Source: Maribacter_C sp964432915 (GTDB lineage Bacteria; Bacteroidota; Bacteroidia; Flavobacteriales; Flavobacteriaceae). From it: a stretch of DNA of 64,000 nucleotides. A program made the position numbers and the translations under genes. This document shows positions 7,813 to 15,957 of the stretch, in pieces. Each line of letters starts with the position of its first letter. The stretch's first letter is position 1. The notes under the pieces are model-generated. The model did no database searches. It had not been told where the DNA came from and was given only the letters and a program-made list of their open reading frames with translations. The stretch is taken from positions 3,860-67,859 of the forward strand of contig CAYSPL010000015.1 of assembly GCA_964432915.1 (NCBI GenBank), read 5' to 3'.

Positions 7813-8694
7813 ATGATCATGGAAAAATATCTTAACGCGTTTACAAATGCTTTTATGGGAACCGTGAATTGGACATGGAAATCAATTCTTTTTGAAGTGC
7901 CGTGGTATACCAATTATTTTTACGGATTGATACTGATTTCCCAAGTGATTTGGATATTGGAAATTATTTTTCCTTGGAGAAAAGAGCAATCCATTTTTAG
8001 GAAGGACTTTTGGTTGGATGCTTTTTACATGTTCTTCAATTTCTTTTTATTCGCCATAGCCATAAGTGGATTTTATAAGTTGTTTGGTGTTTTATTCCTC
8101 GATTTAGGAATCAGCTCTAAAAGTCTTGCGTTAGTGGATATTTCATCTTGGGTACCATGGGTACAGTTATTGGTTTTCTTTGTTTTATTGGATTTTGTTC
8201 AATGGTTTACCCATATAATGCTCCACAAATTTCCCGTCTTATGGAATTTTCACAAGGTGCACCATAGCGTGAAAGAAATGGGTTTTGCAGCACATTTACG
8301 GTATCACTGGATGGAGAATATACTTTACAAACCATTGAAGACTTTCGGTGTCATGATTTTAGGTGGTTTTGAGCCTGAACAAGCCTATATAGTGCACTTC
8401 ATGGCAATTACCATAGGGCATTTGAACCATGCCAACATCAAACTTACTTGGGGGCCTTTGAAGTATGTTTTGAATAACCCGGTAATGCATTTGTATCATC
8501 ATTCCTATAAACTTCCAGAGGGTAAATATGGTGTTAACTTTGGTATAAGTCTCAGCCTTTGGGATTATATTTTTGGAACGAACTATGTTCCTGAAGATAG
8601 TGGCACTATTGAAATCGGTTTTCCGGGGGATGAGGAATTTCCCAAAAACTTTTTTGGTCAAAACACCTATGGTTTCAAAGGAAAAAACAAATAA
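7813..8694 (+). CDS. Sterol desaturase / fatty acid hydroxylase family membrane protein
   Basis: 293 aa, integral membrane di-iron oxygenase-type protein. Several hydrophobic segments are seen, and the three histidine clusters of the superfamily: HIMLH (about residue 134), HKVHH (about 152) and HLYHH (about 226). Members hydroxylate or desaturate lipids; the substrate here is unknown. It is the last gene of the sulfite-dehydrogenase-like operon, 4 bases after the lipoprotein gene, an unusual neighbour. The start could be 7813 or the ATG at 7819. Confidence 0.8.
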   Translation: MIMEKYLNAFTNAFMGTVNWTWKSILFEVPWYTNYFYGLILISQVIWILEIIFPWRKEQSIFRKDFWLDAFYMFFNFFLFAIAISGFYKLFGVLFLDLGISSKSLALVDISSWVPWVQLLVFFVLLDFVQWFTHIMLHKFPVLWNFHKVHHSVKEMGFAAHLRYHWMENILYKPLKTFGVMILGGFEPEQAYIVHFMAITIGHLNHANIKLTWGPLKYVLNNPVMHLYHHSYKLPEGKYGVNFGISLSLWDYIFGTNYVPEDSGTIEIGFPGDEEFPKNFFGQNTYGFKGKNK

Positions 8695-8741
8695 ATGGTA
8701 CAGTTCAAAACAACTCGTTTTATTTCTTTGATTAGTTCAGT

Positions 8742-8749
8742 TATATTTG
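8742..8749 (+). promoter_or_regulatory. Candidate promoter box of the tRNA-Leu locus (TATATTTG)
   Basis: Exact TAnnTTTG match. Transcription would begin near 8756, that is before both partial tRNA copies, so they would be part of the tRNA-Leu precursor. A TTTG at 8727-8730 is closer than usual (11 bases), so the -33 element is uncertain. Confidence 0.45.
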
Positions 8750-8760
8750 CAACCTGAATT

Positions 8761-8900
8761 TTAGCGCACATGGCGGAATTGGTAGACCTGCCTGCCGGCA
8801 GGCAGGCGCGCAACAAATGAAAAACAGAGATTAGCGCACATGGCGGAATTGGTAGACCTGCCTGCCGGCAGGCAGGCGCGCAACAAATGAAAAACAGAGA
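8761..8900 (+). repeat. Two tandem 70-bp units carrying a 5' tRNA-Leu fragment plus palindrome
   Basis: Units 8761-8830 and 8831-8900 are identical. Each starts with TTA plus the first 24 bases of the tRNA-Leu gene (acceptor 5' strand and D-arm, up to GGTAGAC), then a perfect 20-bp palindrome CCTGCCTGCCGGCAGGCAGG (8787-8806 and 8857-8876; its first C is the last tRNA base), then GCGCGCAACAAATGAAAAACAGAGA. A third unit begins at 8901 but runs on into the intact tRNA. The fragments lack anticodon and T arms and cannot be tRNAs. Confidence 0.9.
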
Positions 8901-8903
8901 TTA

Positions 8904-8987
8904 GCGCACATGGCGGAATTGGTAGACGCGCCAGCTTGAGGGGCTGGTGGCCGCAAGGCCGTGGAAGTTCGAGTCTTCTTGTGCGCA
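8904..8987 (+). tRNA. tRNA-Leu (anticodon GAG)
   Basis: 84-base class II tRNA. The acceptor stem GCGCACA pairs with TGTGCGC, followed by discriminator A at 8987; CCA is not encoded. The D-arm has GGAATTGGTAGAC; the anticodon stem CCAGC/GCTGG holds loop TTGAGGG with anticodon GAG; the long variable arm is TGGCCGCAAGGCCG; the T arm is GAAG-TTCGAGT-CTTC. GAG reads CUC/CUU leucine codons. It is flanked by partial copies of itself on both sides. Confidence 0.97.
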
Positions 8988-8990
8988 CTA

Positions 8991-9021
8991 AACCAAGCTC
9001 AATGCTTGGTTCTCTTTTTTT
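8991..9021 (+). terminator. Terminator of tRNA-Leu
   Basis: AACCAAGC-TCAAT-GCTTGGTT stem-loop followed by CTCTTTTTTTT, directly after the tRNA. Confidence 0.8.
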
Positions 9022-9032
9022 ACAAACCTGAC

Positions 9033-9103
9033 GTGGAAGTTCCCCCGACGCTCCGGGGTTCTTGTGCGCACTAAACCAAGCTCAATGCTTGGTTCTCTTT
9101 TTT
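9033..9103 (+). repeat. Partial copy of the tRNA-Leu 3' end plus its terminator, with inserted palindrome
   Basis: Copy of 8961-9020. It begins GTGGAAGTTC as in the T-arm, but GAGTC is replaced by the GC-rich hairpin CCCCGACGCTCCGGGG, and it continues TTCTTGTGCGCACTA, the acceptor 3' strand, and the terminator. The duplicated terminator stem AACCAAGC/GCTTGGTT lies at 9074-9094. It has no matching 5' half, so it is not a tRNA gene. Confidence 0.85.
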
Positions 9104-9203
9104 GAAGCCTAAAGCGAATAAAATCAATCTTTGGTTTTAACCCACAAAATCCAGTATTAAGGAAAATTAACATCCAAAATAAGGGTAATAGCAGATAAAA
9201 TCG

Positions 9204-9211
9204 TAAATTTG
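9204..9211 (+). promoter_or_regulatory. Promoter -7 box of the carotenoid operon (TAAATTTG)
   Basis: Exact TAnnTTTG match, 21 bases before the ATG at 9233 of the MerR-like regulator. The start point would be near 9218, which rules out the earlier TTG at 9209 as start codon. No -33 TTTG is seen at good spacing, as expected where an activator or repressor controls the promoter. Confidence 0.5.
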
Positions 9212-9232
9212 TTTAACCATTTTACAAAAATA

Positions 9233-10132
9233 ATGAACAACGTTAAAAAGTACTTTAGCATTCGAGATTTGGAAAACTTGTCTGGTATTAAAGCGCATAC
9301 CATTCGAATTTGGGAGAAACGTTATAATCTACTTCAACCGGAACGTACTGCAACGAACATAAGAACCTATAGTCTTGAAAGCTTGCAAAAGTTATTGAAC
9401 ATAACCCTTCTTTATAACGGCGGACATAAAATATCCAAAATAGCGAAAATACCGGAGGCCAACATTCCCATAATGGTTCGCGAAATTGTTTCAAAAAAAA
9501 ATGCGAAAAATGGTTCGATCAGTGCTTTTAAATTGGCCATGATCAATTTTGATCAAAATCTTTTTTTAAAAACCTATGATAACCTTCTATCCGACAAATC
9601 ATTCCGTGAAGTATTCAAAGAGGTTTTCATTCCTTTACTCAACGAACTGGGTATGCTTTGGCAAACTGATACAATCAGTCCTGCGCACGAACATTTCATT
9701 ACCAGTCTGATAAAACAAAAGATTGTCATCAATACTGAGCGGTTACAACTGCAATCGCCAGAAAAAAACAATAAAATATTTGTACCTTTTTTACCCGAGA
9801 ATGAAATTCATGAATTGGGTCTTCTTTATGTCAATTATGAAATTGCACTCCATGGTTACAAATCCATATACCTGGGGCAGACAGTTCCTATCGAGACATT
9901 GAAAGATGTTTTGAACTATTTCGATAACGTCTGTTTTTTATCTTATTTCACAGTTTCACCCAGTAAGGACAAAATACAACGTTACATTTCTGATTTTACC
10001 AAAATGATCAAAAATAGCAAGACTTCTGAATTATGGATTCTCGGTCATCAAACAAAACATTTACATCATGAAACCTTGCCGAGTTATATCAAAACCTTTG
10101 ATTCAATTGAAAAAATCGTAGCTGAACTTTGA
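9233..10132 (+). CDS. MerR-family regulator with B12-binding domain (CarH/LitR-like)
   Basis: 299 aa. The N terminus is a MerR winged helix (YFSIRDLENLSGIKAHTIRIWEKRY), followed by the helical and Rossmann parts of a cobalamin-binding domain. The CarH hallmark Wx9EH is present (Trp143, Glu153-His154), as is the lower-ligand motif ExHxxG (EIHELG, His193). In CarH proteins adenosylcobalamin drives repression of carotenoid genes in the dark and light releases it. It lies 19 bases before crtI, so it probably controls its own operon. The residue after the hallmark Trp is Gln; Thermus CarH has the His that caps cobalt after photolysis there, so the photochemistry may differ. Confidence 0.85.
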   Translation: MNNVKKYFSIRDLENLSGIKAHTIRIWEKRYNLLQPERTATNIRTYSLESLQKLLNITLLYNGGHKISKIAKIPEANIPIMVREIVSKKNAKNGSISAFKLAMINFDQNLFLKTYDNLLSDKSFREVFKEVFIPLLNELGMLWQTDTISPAHEHFITSLIKQKIVINTERLQLQSPEKNNKIFVPFLPENEIHELGLLYVNYEIALHGYKSIYLGQTVPIETLKDVLNYFDNVCFLSYFTVSPSKDKIQRYISDFTKMIKNSKTSELWILGHQTKHLHHETLPSYIKTFDSIEKIVAEL

Positions 10133-10151
10133 CACCTGCCAATTCAACTAG

Positions 10152-11606
10152 ATGAATAAAAAAGTCGTCATTATTGGTTCTGGGTTTTCCTCTCTATCAG
10201 CTTCATGCTATCTGGCCAAAAATGGCTATGATGTTGCTATCTATGAAAAAAATGACAGTGTTGGGGGCAGAGCGAGGCAATTGAAAAAAGATGGATTCAC
10301 CTTTGATATAGGTCCAAGCTGGTATTGGATGCCCGATATTTTCGATAAATTCTTCGCTGATTTTGGTAAAAAAACAAATGAATATTACCAGCTTGATAAA
10401 CTGAGCCCGGCATACAAAATCTTCTTTTCAGATGATGTCATAACCATTGCCGATTCAATGGAAAAAATTTGTTTAGAATTTGAACGAATTGAAGCGGGTA
10501 GTTCAAAACATCTGAGAAAATTCATCAATGATGCTCAAAAGAACTATGATATCGCTATCAACAAAGTAGTTTTAAGGCCCGGTATCTCGCCCTTTGAATT
10601 GGTCACAAAAGAAACTGTGCTCAAGGTCGACAAGTTCTTCAAAAAAATCAGTGGAGAGGTTAGAAAAAGATTCAAAAATCCAAAGTTGATTTCCACACTT
10701 GAATTTCCCGTTCTCTTTTTGGGCGCCAAACCTAGTGACACGCCTTCTTTTTACAGTTTTATGAACTATGCTGATTTTGGCTTGGGCACATGGCATCCAA
10801 AAGGTGGCATGTACAAAATCATACAAGCTATGGAGAAGCTGGCAATTGAGCTTGGTGTTGATATAAACACAAATTGCACGGTTGAAAAAATAAATGTTGA
10901 AAACGGAAAAGTGGTGGGAATCGAATGTGGTGGAGAATTCATTGAAAGTGAAATTGTTCTCAGTGGTGCTGATTACCATCATTCTGAAACCTTATTGAAA
11001 AAAGAAGATAGGCAATATTCTGAGGCCTATTGGTCAAAGAAAATTTTCGCACCATCATCACTTTTGTTTTATGTTGGCTTAGATAAAAAATTAAAGCATA
11101 TTGAACATCACAATTTGTTTTTTGACACCGATTTTGAGCTGCATGCTGAAGAGATATATGACCATCCTAAATGGCCCACCAAACCTTTGTTCTACGCAAA
11201 TTTTCCTTCAGTTACTGATGAAAGCATGGCGCCCGCAGGATGTGAAACGGCCTTTTTTCTTATTCCCATTGCCCCCGGACTTGATGATACACCAGAGTTG
11301 AGGGCGCAGTATTTTGATTTGATTATTTCACGCTTTGAGAAAAGAACAAAACAAGAAATCAAAAACAACATTCTTTTTAAAGAATCATTCTGTATCAATG
11401 ACTTTATCGAACAGTATAATTCCTACAAAGGAAATGCATATGGTATGGCGAATACACTGATGCAAACAGCTTTTTTAAGGCCAAAATTGAAAAGTAAAAA
11501 GGTAAAAAATCTTTATTTTACAGGTCAATTAACGGTACCCGGACCCGGTGTCCCCCCCTCATTGATATCGGGCAAGTTGGTGTCTAAACTGATAGCAAGT
11601 AATTAA
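10152..11606 (+). CDS. crtI: Phytoene desaturase
   Basis: 484 aa FAD-dependent CrtI-type desaturase converting phytoene to lycopene. N-terminal dinucleotide-binding motif VVIIGSGFSSLSASCYLA with acidic YEKN at the end of strand 2, then GGRARQLKKDGFTFDIGPSW, and the C-terminal carotenoid-desaturase signature YFTGQLTVPGPGVPPSLISG. Length fits bacterial CrtI. The stop is immediately followed by the crtB ATG (0-base gap). Confidence 0.95.
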   Translation: MNKKVVIIGSGFSSLSASCYLAKNGYDVAIYEKNDSVGGRARQLKKDGFTFDIGPSWYWMPDIFDKFFADFGKKTNEYYQLDKLSPAYKIFFSDDVITIADSMEKICLEFERIEAGSSKHLRKFINDAQKNYDIAINKVVLRPGISPFELVTKETVLKVDKFFKKISGEVRKRFKNPKLISTLEFPVLFLGAKPSDTPSFYSFMNYADFGLGTWHPKGGMYKIIQAMEKLAIELGVDINTNCTVEKINVENGKVVGIECGGEFIESEIVLSGADYHHSETLLKKEDRQYSEAYWSKKIFAPSSLLFYVGLDKKLKHIEHHNLFFDTDFELHAEEIYDHPKWPTKPLFYANFPSVTDESMAPAGCETAFFLIPIAPGLDDTPELRAQYFDLIISRFEKRTKQEIKNNILFKESFCINDFIEQYNSYKGNAYGMANTLMQTAFLRPKLKSKKVKNLYFTGQLTVPGPGVPPSLISGKLVSKLIASN

Positions 11607-12446
11607 ATGAAACAACTTTTTGACAAAGTTTCGAAAGAATGCAGTAAGCTCGTAACGGAGTCTTACAGCACTTCTTTTTCTCTTGCCACTAAAATGCTTG
11701 ATTCATCAATTAGGTCTGATATTTACAATATTTATGGTTTTGTGCGCTTCGCGGATGAAATTGTCGACACCTTTCATGAATATCCGAAAGAAGAATTGTT
11801 GAACCAATTTCAAGAGGATTTAGATCGCTCCCTCAAGACTGAAATCAGTTTAAATCCGATATTGAATTCATTTCAACAGACCTATCACAAATACGGAATA
11901 CCCTATGATCTGGTCGCATCTTTTATGAAAAGCATGCGCATGGATCTGACCAAAAGTGCGTATAGAACAGATGAAGAATACAAAGAATACATTTATGGTT
12001 CTGCAGACGTGGTGGGTCTCATGTGTCTCAAAGTTTTTGTCAAAGGCAACACTGAGTTGTATGAAGTGCTCAAAGATGCCGCCATGTCACTGGGTTCAGC
12101 ATTTCAAAAGGTCAATTTCCTTAGAGATCTGAAATCCGATTTCGAGGAGCTGAATCGTGCTTATTTCCCTCATGCGAACTTGACCGAACTTGATGAAAAT
12201 TCAAAAGAAAAAATTGTTCAAGAAATAAAGGACGATTTCGCAAAAGGCTATCGTGGTATACTGAATTTGCCCTCAGAAGCTAAATTTGGCGTTTATACGG
12301 CTTATAAATACTATTATAAGTTGCTCATGAAATTGGAAAATACGCCCTCGATCGAGATTAAAAACACCCGAATACGCGTGCCCAACTATCAAAAATTCGG
12401 GTTGTTGGCCAAGTCATATTTAAACTATAAACTACAATTGGTATAA
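11607..12446 (+). CDS. crtB: Phytoene synthase
   Basis: 279 aa, condenses two geranylgeranyl diphosphates to phytoene. Both aspartate-rich substrate/Mg sites are visible: FADEIVD (about residues 49-55) and LRDLKSDFEELNRAYFP (about 172-188). It sits between crtI and crtZ with gaps of 0 and 1 base, so one mRNA is nearly certain. Confidence 0.95.
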   Translation: MKQLFDKVSKECSKLVTESYSTSFSLATKMLDSSIRSDIYNIYGFVRFADEIVDTFHEYPKEELLNQFQEDLDRSLKTEISLNPILNSFQQTYHKYGIPYDLVASFMKSMRMDLTKSAYRTDEEYKEYIYGSADVVGLMCLKVFVKGNTELYEVLKDAAMSLGSAFQKVNFLRDLKSDFEELNRAYFPHANLTELDENSKEKIVQEIKDDFAKGYRGILNLPSEAKFGVYTAYKYYYKLLMKLENTPSIEIKNTRIRVPNYQKFGLLAKSYLNYKLQLV

Positions 12447-12447
12447 A

Positions 12448-12897
12448 ATGAAAACTTTTCTTTGGATAGTCATTTTTTTAGGTACTTTCTCTTTAATGGA
12501 ATTCATGGCGTGGTTTACTCATAAATATATCATGCATGGTTTTTTATGGAGTCTTCACAAAGACCATCATCACAAAGACCATGATTCATGGTTTGAACGC
12601 AATGATGCGTTTTTCATCTTCTATGCGGTGGTAAGCATGTCACTTTTTTATGCCGGTGCTAACGGATGGTGGTACGGCTGGGCTTTGGGCTTTGGAATTT
12701 TGGCCTACGGTATCGCTTATTTTTTGGTACATGATATTTTTATTCACCAACGTTTTAAAATTTTCAAAAAGGCCAATAACCGATATGCGAAAGGTGTTCG
12801 AAGAGCCCACAAAATTCATCACAAACACCTAGGCAAGGAAGACGGGGAATGTTTCGGAATGCTGGTTGTGCCGTTTAAATACTTTAAAAAGCAATAG
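12448..12897 (+). CDS. crtZ: Beta-carotene hydroxylase
   Basis: 149 aa membrane di-iron hydroxylase adding 3-hydroxyl groups to beta-ionone rings, which gives zeaxanthin. Histidine clusters HKYIMH, HKDHHHKDH, HDIFIHQ and HKIHHKH are all present. A lycopene cyclase is needed to make its substrate, but no crtY or crtL gene lies in this window. Its TAG ends at 12897, exactly where the opposite-strand gene ends (12898). Confidence 0.93.
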   Translation: MKTFLWIVIFLGTFSLMEFMAWFTHKYIMHGFLWSLHKDHHHKDHDSWFERNDAFFIFYAVVSMSLFYAGANGWWYGWALGFGILAYGIAYFLVHDIFIHQRFKIFKKANNRYAKGVRRAHKIHHKHLGKEDGECFGMLVVPFKYFKKQ

Positions 12898-13452
12898 TCA
12901 TTCGGCTATCAAAGTATCTAACAATTGATAAACTTTATCATTGTCCCAATCAGCAATAGCGGTCTGATGCACTACAATATTTCCTTTTTTATCCAATAGG
13001 TAAGATCCTGAAGGTTTCAATATTTTCAACGGGCTGGGGTCTCCCACAATTTCATAGGTAATAGGAAAGGTATATCCCTTTCTAGCCATCAATTCTTCGG
13101 GTAATTCACGCTCTTCGTTGGTAATGATATAGAACTTCATAGCATTGCCATAGCGATCATACAACGCTTGTATGTCATCAAGCTGTGACCTTGATGGTAG
13201 ATGCCATGTGGTCCAGAAATTGATGAATACCACCTTACCTTTGGCTTCTTCAAAATTGAAAAAGCTCCAATCCGCTCTTTTCAGCCTCCAATCATAGGTA
13301 GCTATTTTACCTTGGTTCTCAGAACTGATAATCGTGGGTGCCGTGGCAAACCATTTATTCAAAAGTTCTTTACTGAAATCACCGAGTGGTGTCACGAAAA
13401 AGGAAAGCACCAAAATGATGATGAACAGGGTATATACTGTACTTCTTTTCAT
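12898..13452 (-). CDS. Thioredoxin-fold (TlpA-like) membrane-anchored protein lacking the CxxC
   Basis: 184 aa. N-terminal membrane anchor (about residues 6-22), then a TlpA/AhpC-TSA-like fold: KGKVVFINFWTTWHLPSRSQ at 71-90. Family members read WATWCPPC at this place; here both cysteines are replaced (His84 and Ser87 in W-H-L-P-S). Classic thiol-disulfide exchange is therefore impossible. The cis-Pro region (KPSGSYLLDKKG) is kept, so the fold seems intact and the gene is not decayed. It could be a binding or chaperone-type paralogue. It is convergent with crtZ with no gap. Confidence 0.8.
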   Translation of the reverse strand: MKRSTVYTLFIIILVLSFFVTPLGDFSKELLNKWFATAPTIISSENQGKIATYDWRLKRADWSFFNFEEAKGKVVFINFWTTWHLPSRSQLDDIQALYDRYGNAMKFYIITNEERELPEELMARKGYTFPITYEIVGDPSPLKILKPSGSYLLDKKGNIVVHQTAIADWDNDKVYQLLDTLIAE

Positions 13453-13480
13453 AGAAGGATTTAGGTTGGCTTCAAAACTA

Positions 13481-13511
13481 AAAAACTCCCGATAAATATG
13501 GGGAGTTTTTT
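13481..13511 (-). terminator. Terminator downstream of aconitase
   Basis: AAAAACTCCC (13481-13490) pairs with GGGAGTTTTT (13501-13510) across a 10-base loop. On the minus strand it follows the aconitase stop (13535) and ends in a T run. Confidence 0.65.
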
Positions 13512-13534
13512 AAGGTTATTCGCAGCAACTATTG

Positions 13535-15808
13535 CTAAGCTCCGTTTTCTCTTTTAATCACATTTAGTGCAGAACCTTCTCGGTACCATCCAATTTGCGC
13601 ATCATTATAGGTATGATTCGCCATGATGGTATCTGTACTTCCATCAGCATGGGTTACCTCAATGGTCAAGGGCTTGCCCGGTGCAAATTCGGCAATGTCA
13701 ACAAAATTGAATGAATCATCTTCTTGAATCAAATCATAATCACTCTCATTGGCGAAAGTCAAACCCAACATGCCTTGTTTTTTCAAATTTGTTTCATGTA
13801 TACGGGCAAATGATTTTACCAAAACAGCAGCTACCCCCAAATGTCTTGGCTCCATGGCTGCATGTTCCCTTGAGGAACCTTCGCCATAGTTATGATCGCC
13901 AACGACAATGGTTCTGATTCCTTTGGCTTTGTATTCGCGCTGGGTATCTGGCACGCCTCCATATTCCCCTGTCAATTGATTCTTTACAAAATTTGTTTTC
14001 ATATTGAACGCATTGACTGCGCCAATCAAACAGTTATTTGAAATATTATCCAAATGACCTCTATAGCGCAACCATGGCCCTGCCATTGAAATATGATCAG
14101 TGGTGCATTTTCCATGGGCTTTTATCAATAATTTGACCTCTTGCAATTCACTGTTTTCAATGGGCACAAAAGGTTCCAACAATTGCAAACGCTCTGAATC
14201 AGGGGCCACTATAACCTCTACATTTGAACCATCTTCATCAGGTGCCAAAAAGCCTGCATCTTCAACCTCAAAACCCTTAGGTGGCAATTCCCAACCTGTG
14301 GGTTCATCAAATTTGAATTCCTCACCATTTTCACTTATCAGGGTATCCGTAGCGGGATTGAAGTCCAATCTACCTGCAATCGCTATCGCAGCAGTCAACT
14401 CAGGAGAGGCCACAAAAGCATGGGTATTCGGATTTCCATCTGCCCGTTTGGCAAAATTTCTATTGAACGAGTGCACGATACTATTTTTGGGTGCGTTTTT
14501 TGGATCGCTATAACGAGCCCATTGCCCAATGCAAGGGCCACAGGCGTTTGTGAATATCTTGGCATCCAATTTTTCAAAGACATCCAAAATACCATCACGC
14601 TCTGCCGTGTAGCGCACCTGTTCTGAACCTGGATTGATACCCAATTCTGCCTTCATTTTAACTCCATGATCCAGTGCCTGTTGTGCAACTGAGGATGCAC
14701 GGGACAAGTCTTCATAAGAACTGTTTGTACAAGAACCTATCAAGCCCCATTCTACCTGTAAAGGCCAATCATTTTCGGTAGCCATTTTGGTCATGGCTTT
14801 TCCGGCGACGGTCGAAAGATCGGGAGTAAACGGACCATTCAACAACGGGTTCAGTTCAGATAGATTTATTTCAATTAACTGGTCGAAGTACTTTTCAGGA
14901 TTTGCATACACTTCGGCATCAGCAGTCAAATACTCTTTTATCTCATTGGCGGCATCGGCTACTTCAGCTCGCTCGGTAGCACGCAAGTAGCGCTCCATTG
15001 CCTCGTCATAGCCAAATGTGGAGGTAGTGGCTCCTATTTCTGCACCCATGTTGCAGATGGTTCCCTTACCTGTACACGACAGCGATAGCGCACCTGGGCC
15101 AAAATATTCAACAATTGCTCCTGTACCGCCTTTTGCCGATACAATTTCCGCAACTTTCAAAATAACATCCTTTGGTGCTGTCCATCCAGAAATAGTTCCG
15201 GTAAGCTTAACGCCTATCAGTTTAGGAAACTTCAATTCCCAAGCCATTCCGGCCATTACGTCAACGGCATCTGCACCACCTACACCGATGGCCACCATTC
15301 CCAATCCTCCTGCATTAACAGTATGTGAATCCGTACCGATCATCATCCCACCAGGAAAAGCATAATTCTCCAACACCACTTGATGTATGATTCCGGCACC
15401 GGGTTTCCAGAAACCTATTCCGTATTTGTTCGATACCGATTCCAAAAAATCGAACACCTCTGCACTGGTATTGTTCGCGCTCTTCAAATCGGCGGCTGCC
15501 CCACTCTTCGCCTGTATCAAGTGGTCACAATGTACCGTTGTGGGTACGGCAACCTTTTTCTTACCCGCTTGCATGAATTGCAGAAGTGCCATTTGGGCTG
15601 TTGCATCTTGACAAGCGATACGATCCGGAGCAAAGTCAACATAATCTTTTCCTCGAGTAAAAGCTTTTGAAGGGGTTCCCTCCCATAGATGTGCGTACAA
15701 AATCTTTTCAGCGAGTGTTAGCGGCTTGCCTACAATTTCACGGGCTTTGTCAACTCGTTCTGCCATAGTAGCATACACTCCTTTGATCATATCAATATCA
15801 AATGCCAT
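13535..15808 (-). CDS. acn: Aconitate hydratase (mitochondrial-type)
   Basis: 757 aa TCA-cycle enzyme interconverting citrate and isocitrate through a 4Fe-4S cluster. Cluster cysteines visible: GSCTNSS (Cys360) and ACGPCIG (Cys423, Cys426). Other family motifs: GTDSHTVNAGGLGM, GDHNYGEGSSREHAAMEPRHLG. Length and sequence style fit the ~755-aa mitochondrial-like aconitases common in Bacteroidota rather than the longer AcnA or AcnB. It is monocistronic with its own terminator. Confidence 0.95.
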   Translation of the reverse strand: MAFDIDMIKGVYATMAERVDKAREIVGKPLTLAEKILYAHLWEGTPSKAFTRGKDYVDFAPDRIACQDATAQMALLQFMQAGKKKVAVPTTVHCDHLIQAKSGAAADLKSANNTSAEVFDFLESVSNKYGIGFWKPGAGIIHQVVLENYAFPGGMMIGTDSHTVNAGGLGMVAIGVGGADAVDVMAGMAWELKFPKLIGVKLTGTISGWTAPKDVILKVAEIVSAKGGTGAIVEYFGPGALSLSCTGKGTICNMGAEIGATTSTFGYDEAMERYLRATERAEVADAANEIKEYLTADAEVYANPEKYFDQLIEINLSELNPLLNGPFTPDLSTVAGKAMTKMATENDWPLQVEWGLIGSCTNSSYEDLSRASSVAQQALDHGVKMKAELGINPGSEQVRYTAERDGILDVFEKLDAKIFTNACGPCIGQWARYSDPKNAPKNSIVHSFNRNFAKRADGNPNTHAFVASPELTAAIAIAGRLDFNPATDTLISENGEEFKFDEPTGWELPPKGFEVEDAGFLAPDEDGSNVEVIVAPDSERLQLLEPFVPIENSELQEVKLLIKAHGKCTTDHISMAGPWLRYRGHLDNISNNCLIGAVNAFNMKTNFVKNQLTGEYGGVPDTQREYKAKGIRTIVVGDHNYGEGSSREHAAMEPRHLGVAAVLVKSFARIHETNLKKQGMLGLTFANESDYDLIQEDDSFNFVDIAEFAPGKPLTIEVTHADGSTDTIMANHTYNDAQIGWYREGSALNVIKRENGA

Positions 15809-15957
15809 TTATTGTAAATTTTGGATTAACTTAATTCTACGAAATTAAGCAAATAAGTGGGTTTACTAAAATAATTGCGTTCGGTAACGATAGGTTTTAC
15901 CTGTTTGGCAAAACTCAACCATTGATTTTATAAAATCGATAAAGAAAAGAGAGTAAC

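Noticed and set aside
8761..8900. CRISPR-like regular repeats
   Set aside because: Only two full units, directly adjacent with no spacers; they are tRNA-derived tandem units.
8761..8988. Minus-strand open frame of 75 codons across the tRNA-Leu locus
   Set aside because: It is the antisense of the tRNA and its tandem 70-bp units; the repeated PAGR-type translation comes from the palindrome. Not a protein gene.
14100..14513. Plus-strand open frame of 137 codons within aconitase
   Set aside because: Shadow of the aconitase reading frame; biased serine-rich translation and no family features.
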